Positions 16,749 to 25,429 of a stretch of DNA of 64,000 nt are shown here, one piece after another. Source of the stretch: Actinomycetota bacterium (GTDB taxonomy: Bacteria > Actinomycetota > Acidimicrobiia > IMCC26256 > PALSA-610); assembly GCA_005773635.1 (NCBI GenBank), contig SXHN01000072.1:16455-80454 (forward strand), read 5' to 3'. The notes beneath the pieces were generated by a model. It had not been told where the DNA came from. It did not search any database and was given only the letters and a program-made list of their open reading frames with translations. A program made the position numbers and the translations under genes. How positions within the stretch are numbered: the stretch's first letter is position 1; the number at the start of each line of letters is the position of its first letter.

Positions 16749-17950
16749 GCCGCGACCGCGACCTTGCGATCATCGGTGTTGGTATGCATCCGTGGGGCAA
16801 GTGGGGCAAGAATTTCGTGGAGTACGGCGTTATCGCGGCACGCGAAGCACTCGCTGATGCGGGGGTGGACTGGCGCGATATCCAATTTGTCGCCGGTGCC
16901 GACACGATGCGTAACGGGTATCCGGGTTACGTCGCCGGAGCAACGTTCGCGCAGGCACTCGGCTGGCAGGGTGCACAAGTGGCGTCGTCGTACGCCGCGT
17001 GCGCGAGTGGCGTCACGGCAATGTCGACCGCCCGAGCACAGATCCTCGCCGGTATGGCAGACGTCGCGATGGTCATTGGTGCCGACACCACGCCCAAAGG
17101 CTTTCTGGCTCCCAATAAGGGCGAACGCGGCGATGACCCCGACTGGTTGCGGTTTCGGCTACTTGGCGCTACCAACCCGACGTACTTTGCGTTATACGCC
17201 CGCCGTCGCATGGACCTCTACGGTGCGACTCGCGAAGATTTCGCGCGGGTCAAGGTAAAAAATTCACTCCACGGTCTTGAGAATCCCTACGCGCGGTACC
17301 GGCGTGCAGCTTCGATCGAAGACGTTGTGACATCTCCGCTTGTCGCCGACCCGTTGTCGTTACTCGACATTTGTGCCACATCTGACGGTGCGGCGGCGAT
17401 GATCGTCACCTCCATGGACTGGGCCAAAGCGCACGGCTACGACAAAGCGATTCGTATCCGAGGCGTCAGCACAACAACGCCTTCGTATCCCAACACCGTG
17501 ATCGAAATGCCGAACTTTGCAACCGACAGCGCGGCGGGTATCGCAACTCCTGGCGCGACGGGCATTGGCTTTAAGGATTCCATCGCGCTACGAGCGTACG
17601 AAGAGTCTGGGCTTGGCCCTGAAGATCTGTCGTGCGCCGAGGTATACGACCTCTCGACTGCGTTGGAGCTGGACTGGTACGAACACATTGGTTTGTGCGC
17701 CAAAGGTGAAGCCGAAAATCTCCTGCGGTCCGGTGCGACCGCGCTGGGAGGACGTGTGCCCGTGAACCCGAGTGGCGGCCTCGCCTGCTTTGGCGAGGCC
17801 GTGCCGGCGCAAGCCATCGCACAGATTTGTGAACTGACTTGGCAGCTACGCGGTACCGCGGGGGCACGTCAAGTCGACGGTGCAAAGGTTGGCCTTTCAA
17901 TCAACCAAGGTCTGTTCGGCCATGGCAGTTGCGTCATCGTCTCGCAGTAA
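16745..17950 (+). CDS. Thiolase / SCP-x-like acetyl-CoA acetyltransferase family protein
   Basis: A 401-residue thiolase-superfamily protein. The ATG at 16745 has AGGAGGTG upstream and overlaps the DUF35 stop. The nucleophile loop SSYAACASG near residue 80 keeps Cys. The second active-site loop reads NPSGGLACFGEAVPAQAI near residue 340, with Glu where thiolases have the His of GHP, and the C-terminal block is GHGSCVIVS. With the DUF35 partner it resembles the Ltp/ChsH2-type pairs of actinobacterial steroid catabolism, which can be thiolases or retro-aldolases. As the last gene of the ipdABC transcript it probably cleaves a ring- or side-chain-derived CoA ester. A terminator hairpin follows at 17962-17983. 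Confidence 0.85.
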   Translation: MSRDRDLAIIGVGMHPWGKWGKNFVEYGVIAAREALADAGVDWRDIQFVAGADTMRNGYPGYVAGATFAQALGWQGAQVASSYAACASGVTAMSTARAQILAGMADVAMVIGADTTPKGFLAPNKGERGDDPDWLRFRLLGATNPTYFALYARRRMDLYGATREDFARVKVKNSLHGLENPYARYRRAASIEDVVTSPLVADPLSLLDICATSDGAAAMIVTSMDWAKAHGYDKAIRIRGVSTTTPSYPNTVIEMPNFATDSAAGIATPGATGIGFKDSIALRAYEESGLGPEDLSCAEVYDLSTALELDWYEHIGLCAKGEAENLLRSGATALGGRVPVNPSGGLACFGEAVPAQAIAQICELTWQLRGTAGARQVDGAKVGLSINQGLFGHGSCVIVSQ

Positions 17951-17961
17951 CCGCACCGATG

Positions 17962-17983
17962 AGCCAGCTCTGATCAGCTGGCT
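17962..17983 (+). terminator. Terminator hairpin after the ipd operon
   Basis: Perfect 8-base arms AGCCAGCT and AGCTGGCT around the loop CTGATC, followed on the plus strand by the T-rich stretch TGTTCTTC. It lies 11 bases after the thiolase stop and overlaps the last codons of the convergent DJ-1 gene. Confidence 0.6.
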
Positions 17984-18615
17984 TGTTCTTCAGCTTCATT
18001 GATCGCCCGCAACAACGCAACAAAATCCGGGCCAGCTTTCGTTGGCGACCCACAGTCGAACGGCGGCTGCGGGTCATATTCGATGCCAAGCTGAATTGCC
18101 TTCGCGACGTCGTCGCCTTGAATACGCGACACTAACGTGAGCGCCATATCGATCCCGGCAGAAACGCCAGCGCCCATCATGATCTTGCCGTGTTCTACTA
18201 CGCGCTGTTCGGTGTAGATCGCGCCCGTGGTCTCTAGCAAATCCGTCGAGGCCCAATGCGTGGTTGCGGTCAAACCGTTGAGTAAGCCCGCAGCACCGAG
18301 CAACAACGATCCTGTGCACACCGATGTCGTCCACTGCGAAACGCCGTGCACTCCTCGAATCCATTCCATCGTGTAGGCATCGCTCATCAATCTCCGTGTT
18401 CCGAAGCCGCCAGGAATCAGCAAAACGTCGGGTGACGGAATTTCGCTCATCGCAACGTCGGCCGTTATGCCGAGCATCCGCGAGTCGGTTCGTATTTCAC
18501 CGCGTTCGCGAGCACAAAACACCACCTCTACTCCAGGCATGCGACATAGCACGTCGTAGGGGCCGATGCAGTCGAGTGCAGTGAAGCGGTCATACAGCAT
18601 GATGGCTATTTTCAT
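17974..18615 (-). CDS. DJ-1/PfpI family protein (isonitrile-hydratase-like)
   Basis: A 213-residue DJ-1/PfpI protein. It has IAIMLYDRFTALDCIGPYDV at the N-terminus, LLIPGGFGTRR near residue 66, the nucleophile elbow SVCTGSLLLGAAGLL near residue 98 with the conserved Cys, and ATTHW soon after, the pattern of InhA/isonitrile hydratase-like enzymes. I chose ATG 18615 because AAGGGAAA lies upstream; an alternative ATG at 18636 overlaps the stop of the gene before it. It is cotranscribed with the GlxA-like regulator, which carries the same fold plus a DNA-binding domain. Confidence 0.8.
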   Translation of the reverse strand: MKIAIMLYDRFTALDCIGPYDVLCRMPGVEVVFCARERGEIRTDSRMLGITADVAMSEIPSPDVLLIPGGFGTRRLMSDAYTMEWIRGVHGVSQWTTSVCTGSLLLGAAGLLNGLTATTHWASTDLLETTGAIYTEQRVVEHGKIMMGAGVSAGIDMALTLVSRIQGDDVAKAIQLGIEYDPQPPFDCGSPTKAGPDFVALLRAINEAEEQAS

Positions 18616-18632
18616 TGTGTTTTCCCTTGATG

Positions 18633-19601
18633 TCATGCGGCACGAAACCGCGAACGGTAGTCAGACGGGGCGACGCCAAGCTGGCGATGAAACGAGCGCC
18701 GCAACGTTTCGGTTGAACCAAAACCCGCGGCGCTCGCGACGTCGTCAAGCGACAGCGCCGATTGTTCAAGCAATCGACGCGCAGTTTCGACGCGTACCCG
18801 CTCCACGTATTCGCCAGGAGTTACCCCAGTCTCGTTCGCAAACACCCGTGCAAAGTTCCGTTCGCTCATCGCGGTTCGTTGTGCCATCGTCGCAACCGAC
18901 AGGTCGGCTCCCGGTTGTTCCAATATGAACTGTTGAAGCTCGCGGATCGGCCCTCGTTGCGCGGTCTGGGCACTGAGTTGTGCGCTGAATTGCGCTTGTC
19001 CGCCCTGCCGATGCACGAAGAGCACAAGCCATCGCGCCACGTACAGCGCTGCGTCGCGACCCAAATCTTCTTCCACCATTGCCAACGCCAAGTCCATGCC
19101 AGCGGTCACTCCGGCACTCGTGAGATACTTGCCGTCACGCACAAAAATGGGGTCGGGTTCAACCACGATTGAGGGAAACAAGGTCGCAAGCCGTTCGCAT
19201 TCACTCCAATGCGTGGTGGCGCGGCGACCTTTGAGCAAGCCGGCAGCGGCAAGCACAAACGAACCAGAACAGACGCTTGTTGTTCGTGTCGTCGTGGCAT
19301 CAATCGTCTGTATCCAATCCAGCAACCGCGCATCGCGCGACGCGACAGCAGTGCCTTCGCCGCCCGCCACGATTACCGTGTGCACCGGCAACGCAACTTC
19401 GTCGAGCCGGCACCGCGGTGAGATTTCTAGACCGCTTGGCGTCGAAAATGGCGTGCCGTCACACGTCGCCACGATCGGGTCGTACCTAGTCGCCAGACCC
19501 TGCTCCGCTGCCCACCGGTCAGCGCGCGCGAACACTTCGAGTGGTCCCACAACGTCAAGGATCTGGACGTCGGGATAGGCGACGATAACGACCGAACGGT
19601 T
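18633..19601 (-). CDS. GlxA-type regulator (DJ-1/PfpI domain plus AraC HTH)
   Basis: A 322-residue transcription regulator. Residues 1-185 form a DJ-1/PfpI domain (PDVQILDVVGPLEVF, VIVAGGEGT, SVCSGSFVLAAAGLL). Residues about 220-322 form the double helix-turn-helix of AraC proteins (MSERNFARVFANETGVTPGE and the second LDDVASAAGFGSTETLRRSF). I prefer GTG 19601, which gives the usual family N-terminus; ATG 19646 is an alternative but falls inside an inverted repeat. It likely controls its own operon with the DJ-1 gene. The inducer is unknown. Confidence 0.8.
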   Translation of the reverse strand, partial: NRSVVIVAYPDVQILDVVGPLEVFARADRWAAEQGLATRYDPIVATCDGTPFSTPSGLEISPRCRLDEVALPVHTVIVAGGEGTAVASRDARLLDWIQTIDATTTRTTSVCSGSFVLAAAGLLKGRRATTHWSECERLATLFPSIVVEPDPIFVRDGKYLTSAGVTAGMDLALAMVEEDLGRDAALYVARWLVLFVHRQGGQAQFSAQLSAQTAQRGPIRELQQFILEQPGADLSVATMAQRTAMSERNFARVFANETGVTPGEYVERVRVETARRLLEQSALSLDDVASAAGFGSTETLRRSFHRQLGVAPSDYRSRFRAA

Positions 19602-19617
19602 CACGAATAGGAGTTTT

Positions 19618-19654
19618 ACCGATATTGCATGTGGCAGCAATGACAATATCCGGT
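19618..19654. promoter_or_regulatory. Inverted repeat between the GlxA-like and M23 peptidase genes
   Basis: ACCGATATTG (19618-19627) and CAATATCCGGT (19644-19654) form an inverted repeat with one extra base in the right arm and a 16-base spacer. It lies just upstream of the preferred GlxA-like start, a sensible place for autoregulation, and about 65 bases from the divergent peptidase gene. Confidence 0.45.
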
Positions 19655-19720
19655 CATTTACTGCCAGAATGGCTGTCCCCGGTGGCCGCCGCCCTATCTC
19701 CAGTCACTACGCTTGCAGCG

Positions 19721-20968
19721 ATGCCTTTTCAGCGTGGCCATGCCGATGTTGATGGTCCCGCAAACTGCACCCAGAACCATCTACAGGTTCAACGCCATCG
19801 CGCTCCACACCTGGGCCGAGCGCGGATCACGCTCCCAGTGTTCGCAGCCTCAATCCTGGCGCTCCTGGCAGCCTCAGTCGTTCCCGTCACCGGGGCCACG
19901 ACTGCGGAATCGCTCGCGCAAGCCAAAGCGCGGCTACTCGTGCTGCGCGCCGAAGGGCGGGAGTTCGCTCAGAAGTTTGATGTTGCTGAGGAGCGGCTCG
20001 ATGAACTCGACGATCAGATTGCGGCGACAACAGCCCGGCTCGATTCACTCACTCGGGCATCAGCGGCGCAACGAGCCGACCTGGCGAGAATCGCGGCACG
20101 GCTCTACGTCTCGGGCTCGGCTTCGCAGCCTCAACCAAACCCGCGCGCGCTCGATGTCGCGCGTTCTACTACGTACGAACAAACGCTCGCCGATCGCGAC
20201 CGTGCAGCGATAGAGCGCTACGGACGCACAGCATCAGAGCTACGTGACCGAAAAGCGACGTTAAACGAAGCAAAAGATCAGCAGCAGGAGTCGTTATCCG
20301 AGCTTGCCGCGCAACGAGCGCAGCTCGACAAGCGCCTCGCCGAAACCCAAGCGATCTACGACCGCTATGGCATCAAGCTTGCCCAAGAAGCAGCCGCGGC
20401 AGAAGCCGAAGCTGCCGCCGCCAAAGCACGCGCGGACGCGGCCCGTACAGCTACAACCCGTCGGCCGTCGTCCAATCCGGGCAGTGGTTCCGGAACAACT
20501 CCACCCACCCGGCCAACCGCGACAACAACACCAAGTGGTGGTGGTGGTGGTGGTGGCGGAGGCACGCCGGCCGGCGGCGCGTACGGTATGACCACGTGCC
20601 CAGTACGCGGCGCGAACTACTTCACCGATACCTGGGGCGCACCGCGATCGGGCGGACGCCAGCACAAAGGGGTCGACATGATGGCGGCGCAAGGCACGCC
20701 GGTCGTGGCGGTCGTCAATGGCACGATTGTGCAGCGTTCCGGATCAAACCAGGGCCTCGGGATCTTCTTCGCAGGCGATAATGGCAATAGCTATTGGTAT
20801 TTCCACCTGGTTCGCTACGAAGGCGGCCCTCGTCGCGCATCTGCTGGCGAAGTCATCGGATACGTCGGCCACACCGGCGCTACCCGCGCCGACCACCTCC
20901 ACTTCGAGATTCACCCCGGTGGTGGAGGCCCCGTCAACCCAACCGCTGCCGTCCGCGCCGTCTGCTGA
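19721..20968 (+). CDS. Secreted coiled-coil M23 (LytM/NlpD-type) peptidase
   Basis: A 415-residue envelope protein. After a basic N-terminus there is a hydrophobic export segment (LPVFAASILALLAASVVPVT, about residues 39-58), a coiled coil rich in Ala, Arg and Glu (residues 60-250), a low-complexity Thr/Pro/Gly linker with a nine-Gly run, and a C-terminal M23 domain. The zinc motif HKGVDMMA near residue 310 and HLHFEIH near residue 391 are intact. The layout matches EnvC/NlpD-like activators or enzymes of cell-wall hydrolysis. The start is uncertain: ATG 19721 lacks a good ribosome site and an in-frame start also exists at 19625. Confidence 0.75.
   Translation: MPFQRGHADVDGPANCTQNHLQVQRHRAPHLGRARITLPVFAASILALLAASVVPVTGATTAESLAQAKARLLVLRAEGREFAQKFDVAEERLDELDDQIAATTARLDSLTRASAAQRADLARIAARLYVSGSASQPQPNPRALDVARSTTYEQTLADRDRAAIERYGRTASELRDRKATLNEAKDQQQESLSELAAQRAQLDKRLAETQAIYDRYGIKLAQEAAAAEAEAAAAKARADAARTATTRRPSSNPGSGSGTTPPTRPTATTTPSGGGGGGGGGTPAGGAYGMTTCPVRGANYFTDTWGAPRSGGRQHKGVDMMAAQGTPVVAVVNGTIVQRSGSNQGLGIFFAGDNGNSYWYFHLVRYEGGPRRASAGEVIGYVGHTGATRADHLHFEIHPGGGGPVNPTAAVRAVC
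20536..20556 (+). repeat. TGG triplet repeat coding for polyglycine
   Basis: Seven uninterrupted TGG units encode most of a nine-residue glycine run in the linker before the M23 domain. Triplet repeats of this kind can gain or lose units by slippage without shifting the frame. Confidence 0.8.
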
Positions 20969-21143
20969 TCTCTACAAACAAACTTGCCAGCACGCGCGGC
21001 AACATGCGAGCGCGTTGCAGATACGCGCAAGATGAACTGCGAGAACTTCACCAGAGCGACGATGGCGCGTTTCTTTACCGTGGGCGGTCGAATCTCGCGC
21101 CAACCAGACCCGACGAATTCGGCATGGTTGTCACGACGACTTA

Positions 21144-21166
21144 TGATCTGACGCCCCGTCAGATCA
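21144..21166. promoter_or_regulatory. 23-bp palindromic operator upstream of the FadE31-like gene
   Basis: A perfect inverted repeat with 10-base arms (TGATCTGACG and CGTCAGATCA) around CCC. It ends 27 bases before the ATG at 21194. The core CTGACG-N3-CGTCAG is shared with 13537-13557 and 27945-27961. Confidence 0.8.
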
Positions 21167-21193
21167 GCCTTCAGGTCACGTGAATCCGGAGCT

Positions 21194-22345
21194 ATGGACC
21201 TCAGTTTTTCTCCCGCAGAAGAAGCGTTCCGCACCGAGCTACGTGCGTGGCTTGCGGCCAACGTTCCCAGCCCATCGCTCCCCTCGGGCGACACCGCGGA
21301 GGGCTTCGCGTTACACCTTGAGTGGGAGCGGAAGCTCTTCGCCGCGCGATACGCAGTTGTGAGTTGGCCCGAGGAATTTGGTGGTCGCGACGCATCGCTC
21401 TGGGAGTGGCTGATCTTCGAGGAAGAATATTGGCTCGCAGGCGCGCCACAACGCGTCACGCAGAACGGAATCTTCCTCCTCGCACCCACCATCTTCGAAT
21501 TCGGCACATCTGCGCAGCAGCACGCAATTCTGCAGAAGATGGCGTGCGGTGAACAGACCTGGTGCCAGGGCTGGAGCGAACCAAACGCGGGGAGCGACCT
21601 CGCCGGCATTTCGAGCACCGCGACACGCGACGACGCCGATGACGGATGGCGCCTGAACGGACAAAAGACGTGGACAACTCGCGGCGCGTTCTGCACCCAT
21701 CTCTTTGGATTGTTCCGCACCGACCCATCGGCTGAGCGTCACAACGGCATGACCTATTTGTTGGTGGATCTTGATCAGCCCGGTATCACAGTGCGCGGCG
21801 TTGAACGTCTCGACGGCGACGAGGGATTCGCGGAAGTGTTCTTTGACGACGCATTTGTGCCCGACAGCATGGTGCTCGGCGAAGTGAACAAAGGGTGGGG
21901 TGTCGCAATGGCGACAACAGGTTCCGAACGAGGTCTCACCTTGCGGTCGCCAGGACGTTTCCTCGCTACCGCACACAAGCTCATCGATCTCGCGCAACAG
22001 CTGCCGCACGACGCGACTCCCGAACTTCGCGATCGCATCACCCAAGCTTGGATTGATGCGCAGGCCTACCGCTGGCAAACTTTTTGGACCGTCACCAAAC
22101 TGGTGGAAGGCGGCCATACCGGCCCGGAATCCAGCATGGTCAAGGTGTTTTGGAGTGAACTTGACGTGGAACTCCACGAAATCGCGCTCGACCTGCTCGG
22201 GCCGCATGCTGAGCTCGTCGACGGCGAATTCGCCCATTGGATGAAGGGCTATCAGTTCGCACTGTCGGGCCCGATCTACGCAGGCACCAACGAAATCCAA
22301 CGCAACGTGATCGCCGAACGAGTGTTGGGACTCCCCCGCAAATGA
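21194..22345 (+). CDS. fadE31: Acyl-CoA dehydrogenase, FadE31-like
   Basis: A 383-residue acyl-CoA dehydrogenase resembling mycobacterial FadE31 (Rv3562): WPEEFGGRDASLWEWLIFEEEY, GWSEPNAGSDLAG, LNGQKTWTTRGAFC, GLFRTDPSAERHNGMTY, SERGLTLRSPGRFLA and IYAGTNEIQRNVIAERVLGLP. In Mycobacterium FadE31 forms heterotetramers with the smaller FadE32 or FadE33 and works in late C/D-ring degradation. Its stop overlaps the next gene (ATGA), which encodes a smaller dehydrogenase, as expected for such a complex. The operator at 21144-21166 lies just upstream. Confidence 0.8.
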   Translation: MDLSFSPAEEAFRTELRAWLAANVPSPSLPSGDTAEGFALHLEWERKLFAARYAVVSWPEEFGGRDASLWEWLIFEEEYWLAGAPQRVTQNGIFLLAPTIFEFGTSAQQHAILQKMACGEQTWCQGWSEPNAGSDLAGISSTATRDDADDGWRLNGQKTWTTRGAFCTHLFGLFRTDPSAERHNGMTYLLVDLDQPGITVRGVERLDGDEGFAEVFFDDAFVPDSMVLGEVNKGWGVAMATTGSERGLTLRSPGRFLATAHKLIDLAQQLPHDATPELRDRITQAWIDAQAYRWQTFWTVTKLVEGGHTGPESSMVKVFWSELDVELHEIALDLLGPHAELVDGEFAHWMKGYQFALSGPIYAGTNEIQRNVIAERVLGLPRK

Positions 22346-23298
22346 AGTTTTCGTTCACCGACGATCAAGACGCGTTTCACGATGCGGTGCGCGACCTCTT
22401 GGCGCAAAGGTGCACAGCTGCAAAGGTGCGCGCCGCGTGGAGCAATCGCACCGGCCGCACGCCCGATGCTTGGAGTGCACTCAGCGAAATGGGAGTGCTC
22501 GACGCACTGCGCCCAGAATCCGACGGCGGGCTCGGGCTGAATGAAGTCGACGTCATTCGCATTCTCGAAGCCACCGGCCGCGTGGCACTGCCTGAACCGA
22601 TCGTCGAGACCATGATGGTCGCGGCGCCGTTGAATTTGGCGAGCGTCGGCCAATCGGCGAGCGTCACGATTCCCGAATCTCCGCTTGCCCCTTGGGCCAA
22701 TAGCACCGATGTGGTCATCTCACTCGCAGCCGACGGATTGCGAGCACATGCGGCCGCGGCGATTACGTGCACATCAAGGGGGTCGGTAGATGGAGCCCGA
22801 CGACTGTTTCAGGTCGCGCTCGATGATGTTGCGGTCGCGTCAACACATGTGGCGATCGCATTTCGTCGCGGTGTACTCGGGTATGCCGCGCAGCTGTGTG
22901 GGCTCAGCGACACGATGCTCGCGCTCACCGTGGAGTACGCGAAGGAACGCAAACAGTTCGGCGTACCCATTGGTACGTTTCAAGCGGTGAAACATCAGCT
23001 CGCAAACGCGCGTATCAAACTCGAGTTTGCGCGGCCGCTCGTATATCGCGCCGCGATGTCGCTTGCCACAAATGACCCGGCGGCCTCAATGCACACGAGC
23101 ATGGCAAAGGCGGTCGCAGGTGACGCCGCAATGGCGAGCGCGAAGGCATCACTGCAATGTCACGGCGCGATCGGCTACACAACCGAACACGATCTGCACC
23201 TCTACATGAAACGGGCGTGGGCGCTGAACGCGGCGTGGGGCGACGCTGCATGGCACCGTCGCCGAATTTCCAACGTGTTGTTGAGCGACGCTCAATAG
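22342..23298 (+). CDS. Acyl-CoA dehydrogenase small subunit, FadE32/FadE33-type
   Basis: A 318-residue protein, shorter than a typical acyl-CoA dehydrogenase (about 380), matching the short partner subunits of heteromeric steroid dehydrogenases. It has the N-terminal FTDDQDAFHDAVRDLL helix, a reduced middle domain, and the C-terminal domain with YAKERKQFGVPIGTFQAVKH near residue 212 and HGAIGYTTEHDLHLYMKRAW near residue 274. It is translationally coupled to the FadE31-like gene. Whether it is orthologous to FadE32 or FadE33 cannot be settled by eye. Confidence 0.8.
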   Translation: MKFSFTDDQDAFHDAVRDLLAQRCTAAKVRAAWSNRTGRTPDAWSALSEMGVLDALRPESDGGLGLNEVDVIRILEATGRVALPEPIVETMMVAAPLNLASVGQSASVTIPESPLAPWANSTDVVISLAADGLRAHAAAAITCTSRGSVDGARRLFQVALDDVAVASTHVAIAFRRGVLGYAAQLCGLSDTMLALTVEYAKERKQFGVPIGTFQAVKHQLANARIKLEFARPLVYRAAMSLATNDPAASMHTSMAKAVAGDAAMASAKASLQCHGAIGYTTEHDLHLYMKRAWALNAAWGDAAWHRRRISNVLLSDAQ

Positions 23299-23320
23299 CC
23301 AATGATTACAGGAGTATTCC

Positions 23321-24469
23321 ATGGCTGAGGCCTATATCGTCGACGCAGTCCGCAGCCCCGTGGGCCGCAAGAATGGTGGATTGAAAGACATACACCCTGC
23401 GGATTTGGGCGCGCACAGTATCGCTGCACTGATGCACAGAACTGGTCTCGATCCAATGGCAGTCGATGACGTGGTGTTCGGCTGCGTCGATACGATCGGG
23501 CCACAAGCCGGAGATATTGCGCGCACTGCGTGGCTGGTAGCGGGGCTGCCCGACGCGATTCCTGGCACGACCGTCGATCGCCAGTGTGGTAGCAGCCAAC
23601 AAGCGGTCCACTTCGCAGTACAAGCTGTCATGAGCGGGACTATGGACATCGTCGTCGCCGGCGGCGTGCAAAACATGAGCATGATCCCAATCAGCAGCGC
23701 GATGACAGTCGCACAACCAATGGGATTTGAGACTCCTTTCAGCACCTCGCCGGGTTGGCAAGCGCGTTACGGTGACCAAGAAATCAGCCAGTTTCGTTCG
23801 GCCGAAATGATCGCTGAGCATTGGAACATCTCGCGCGTCGAAATGGAAGACTTCGCAATCGAATCGCATCGCCGCGGGCTGCGAGCAATTACCGAAGGCC
23901 GCTTTGAACGAGAGATTGCTCCACTCGCGGGCGTCGCCCACGACGAAGGCCCGCGGGAACCCAACGTCGACAAGATTCGTTCACTGCGCACGCTCGTTGA
24001 GGGCGGTCGCCTCACGGCCGCGGTCAGCTCGCAAATTTCTGATGCTTCAGCCGCGTTGTTGATCGTGAACGAAAAGGCATTGAAAACACATGGCCTCATA
24101 CCCCGTGCCCGCATTCATCATCTCTCGGTGCGCGGCGCAGACCCAGTATGGATGCTCACTGCGCCAATTCCCGCGACGCAGTACGCAATGAAAAAGTCGG
24201 GTATGACACTCGATCAAATTGATCTCATCGAAATCAACGAAGCCTTTGCATCTGTGGTGCTCGCCTGGCAACGTGAAACCGGTGTCGACTTATCCAAAGT
24301 CAATGTCAATGGCGGTGCCATCGCACTCGGTCACCCACTTGGGGCAACCGGAGCGCGCCTTATGACAACGCTGCTCAACGAACTCGAACGCACCGGCGGC
24401 CGATTCGGCATGCAGACGATGTGTGAAGGCGGGGGCCAAGCCAACGTCACCATCATCGAACGCCTGTAA
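23321..24469 (+). CDS. fadA6: Thiolase FadA6
   Basis: A 382-residue thiolase strongly resembling mycobacterial FadA6 (Rv3556c, KstR2 regulon). Catalytic features are complete: VDRQCGSSQQAVHFA with the nucleophilic Cys near residue 90, NEAFASV near residue 306, GGAIALGHPLGATGARL with His near residue 338, and MQTMCEGGGQANVTIIERL at the end. It would release acetyl-CoA or a similar unit from the ring-opened product. The ATG follows AGGAG and lies 22 bases after the small dehydrogenase gene, so the three genes form one operon under the operator at 21144-21166. Confidence 0.88.
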   Translation: MAEAYIVDAVRSPVGRKNGGLKDIHPADLGAHSIAALMHRTGLDPMAVDDVVFGCVDTIGPQAGDIARTAWLVAGLPDAIPGTTVDRQCGSSQQAVHFAVQAVMSGTMDIVVAGGVQNMSMIPISSAMTVAQPMGFETPFSTSPGWQARYGDQEISQFRSAEMIAEHWNISRVEMEDFAIESHRRGLRAITEGRFEREIAPLAGVAHDEGPREPNVDKIRSLRTLVEGGRLTAAVSSQISDASAALLIVNEKALKTHGLIPRARIHHLSVRGADPVWMLTAPIPATQYAMKKSGMTLDQIDLIEINEAFASVVLAWQRETGVDLSKVNVNGGAIALGHPLGATGARLMTTLLNELERTGGRFGMQTMCEGGGQANVTIIERL

Positions 24470-24525
24470 ATCCAGAAGTGGTGATATATCCACCGCCGGT
24501 CGATCACATTTCGTTAAGGTAAGCC

Positions 24526-25092
24526 ATGACTTCCGTGCCGCCACCGCCCCCCGTCGACGCCCAGCCATGGGGCGAACCCATTGCATATCAACCCTCCATG
24601 CAAATCGCGTACGCGAGTTGGGGAGCGCGTTTGGGTGCGCTTTTGATCGACAGCTTCATTGTTGGAGCGATGAACATCCCGGCAATCATTGCCGTCTTTG
24701 CGGGTCCTAAAACCACCGAATCCTGCTCGGTCGGCAGCGATGGCAACATCGACTTCAGTGGTGGCGTCAATAACGCGATCTGTGAGGTTCCGAGCGGCAC
24801 GACCTGGGCGCTTTGTGGCCTGCTGTTGGTCGCGGCTTTCGTCGGAGGTCTCGTATATCGAGCCAAGACCGATGGGGTGACCGGCCAGACGATTGGCCGA
24901 AAAGCCGTCGGAATCAAGCTGGTCGATATCAACACCGGCCAACCAACTGGTGCCGTTCGAGCCGTCGCCCGCCAGTTTGCCTACACAATCTCGGCAATTC
25001 CGTGCTACATCGGTTTTCTGTTTCCGCTCTGGGACGCCAAGAAGCAAGCGCTACACGACAAGGTGCTGTCGACCGTCGTTATCAAGGCGTAG
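24526..25092 (+). CDS. RDD family membrane protein
   Basis: A 188-residue protein with a Pro-rich cytoplasmic N-terminus and an RDD (PF06271) domain. The marks are ASWGARLGALLIDSFIVG near residue 30 (Arg and Asp of the name), QTIGRKAVGIKLVDINTG near residue 122 and the final DAKKQALHDKVLSTVVI. Three hydrophobic segments are visible (about 36-60, 93-112, 150-168). Two Cys (in TTESCSVGS and NAICEVPS) lie in the loop after the first helix and could form a disulfide outside the membrane. RDD proteins are often transporters or ion antiporters; the role here is unknown. Confidence 0.8.
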   Translation: MTSVPPPPPVDAQPWGEPIAYQPSMQIAYASWGARLGALLIDSFIVGAMNIPAIIAVFAGPKTTESCSVGSDGNIDFSGGVNNAICEVPSGTTWALCGLLLVAAFVGGLVYRAKTDGVTGQTIGRKAVGIKLVDINTGQPTGAVRAVARQFAYTISAIPCYIGFLFPLWDAKKQALHDKVLSTVVIKA

Positions 25093-25102
25093 CCCCGACG
25101 AT

Positions 25103-25330
25103 CTAGTCGTCCTTCAACGCAACTGCGTTTGGGGTTACGTTCATCTTGGGCACGTATTCGGCTTTGTCGATGTCTTGGGCACTCGCGGCAAACTTCTCAC
25201 GTAGAGATTCCGCGCAGGCCGCACAAGGCCCATGGAATCGCTGGTGCACAACTGCACCACAGCGCGGGCATCCGCACTCGACATCGGGATAGTCGTTGGC
25301 ATTGATGACGTCGAGCACTCCCATTCCCAT
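25103..25330 (-). CDS. Small zinc-ribbon protein
   Basis: A protein of about 75 residues with a four-cysteine zinc-ribbon pattern: CGCPRCG near residue 20 and CAACAESLREKF near residue 36. Conserved small actinobacterial proteins of this look are known but have no assigned function. The start is uncertain: ATG 25330 is used, with another ATG two codons on and a TTG at 25351. It converges with the RDD gene across 10 bases. Confidence 0.6.
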   Translation of the reverse strand: MGMGVLDVINANDYPDVECGCPRCGAVVHQRFHGPCAACAESLREKFAASAQDIDKAEYVPKMNVTPNAVALKDD

Positions 25331-25429
25331 GGCCGCATACTCGCGCGGCAATACCCTCAGTGCGGGTATTTGTCACACCGACGATGCAGCCATCTTGTCG
25401 CCGATCTGCACACACTGCATGCTGCGACC

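Noticed and set aside
21311..22300. 329-codon minus-strand ORF opposite the FadE31-like gene
   Set aside because: Same shadow effect; the plus strand has complete acyl-CoA dehydrogenase motifs.
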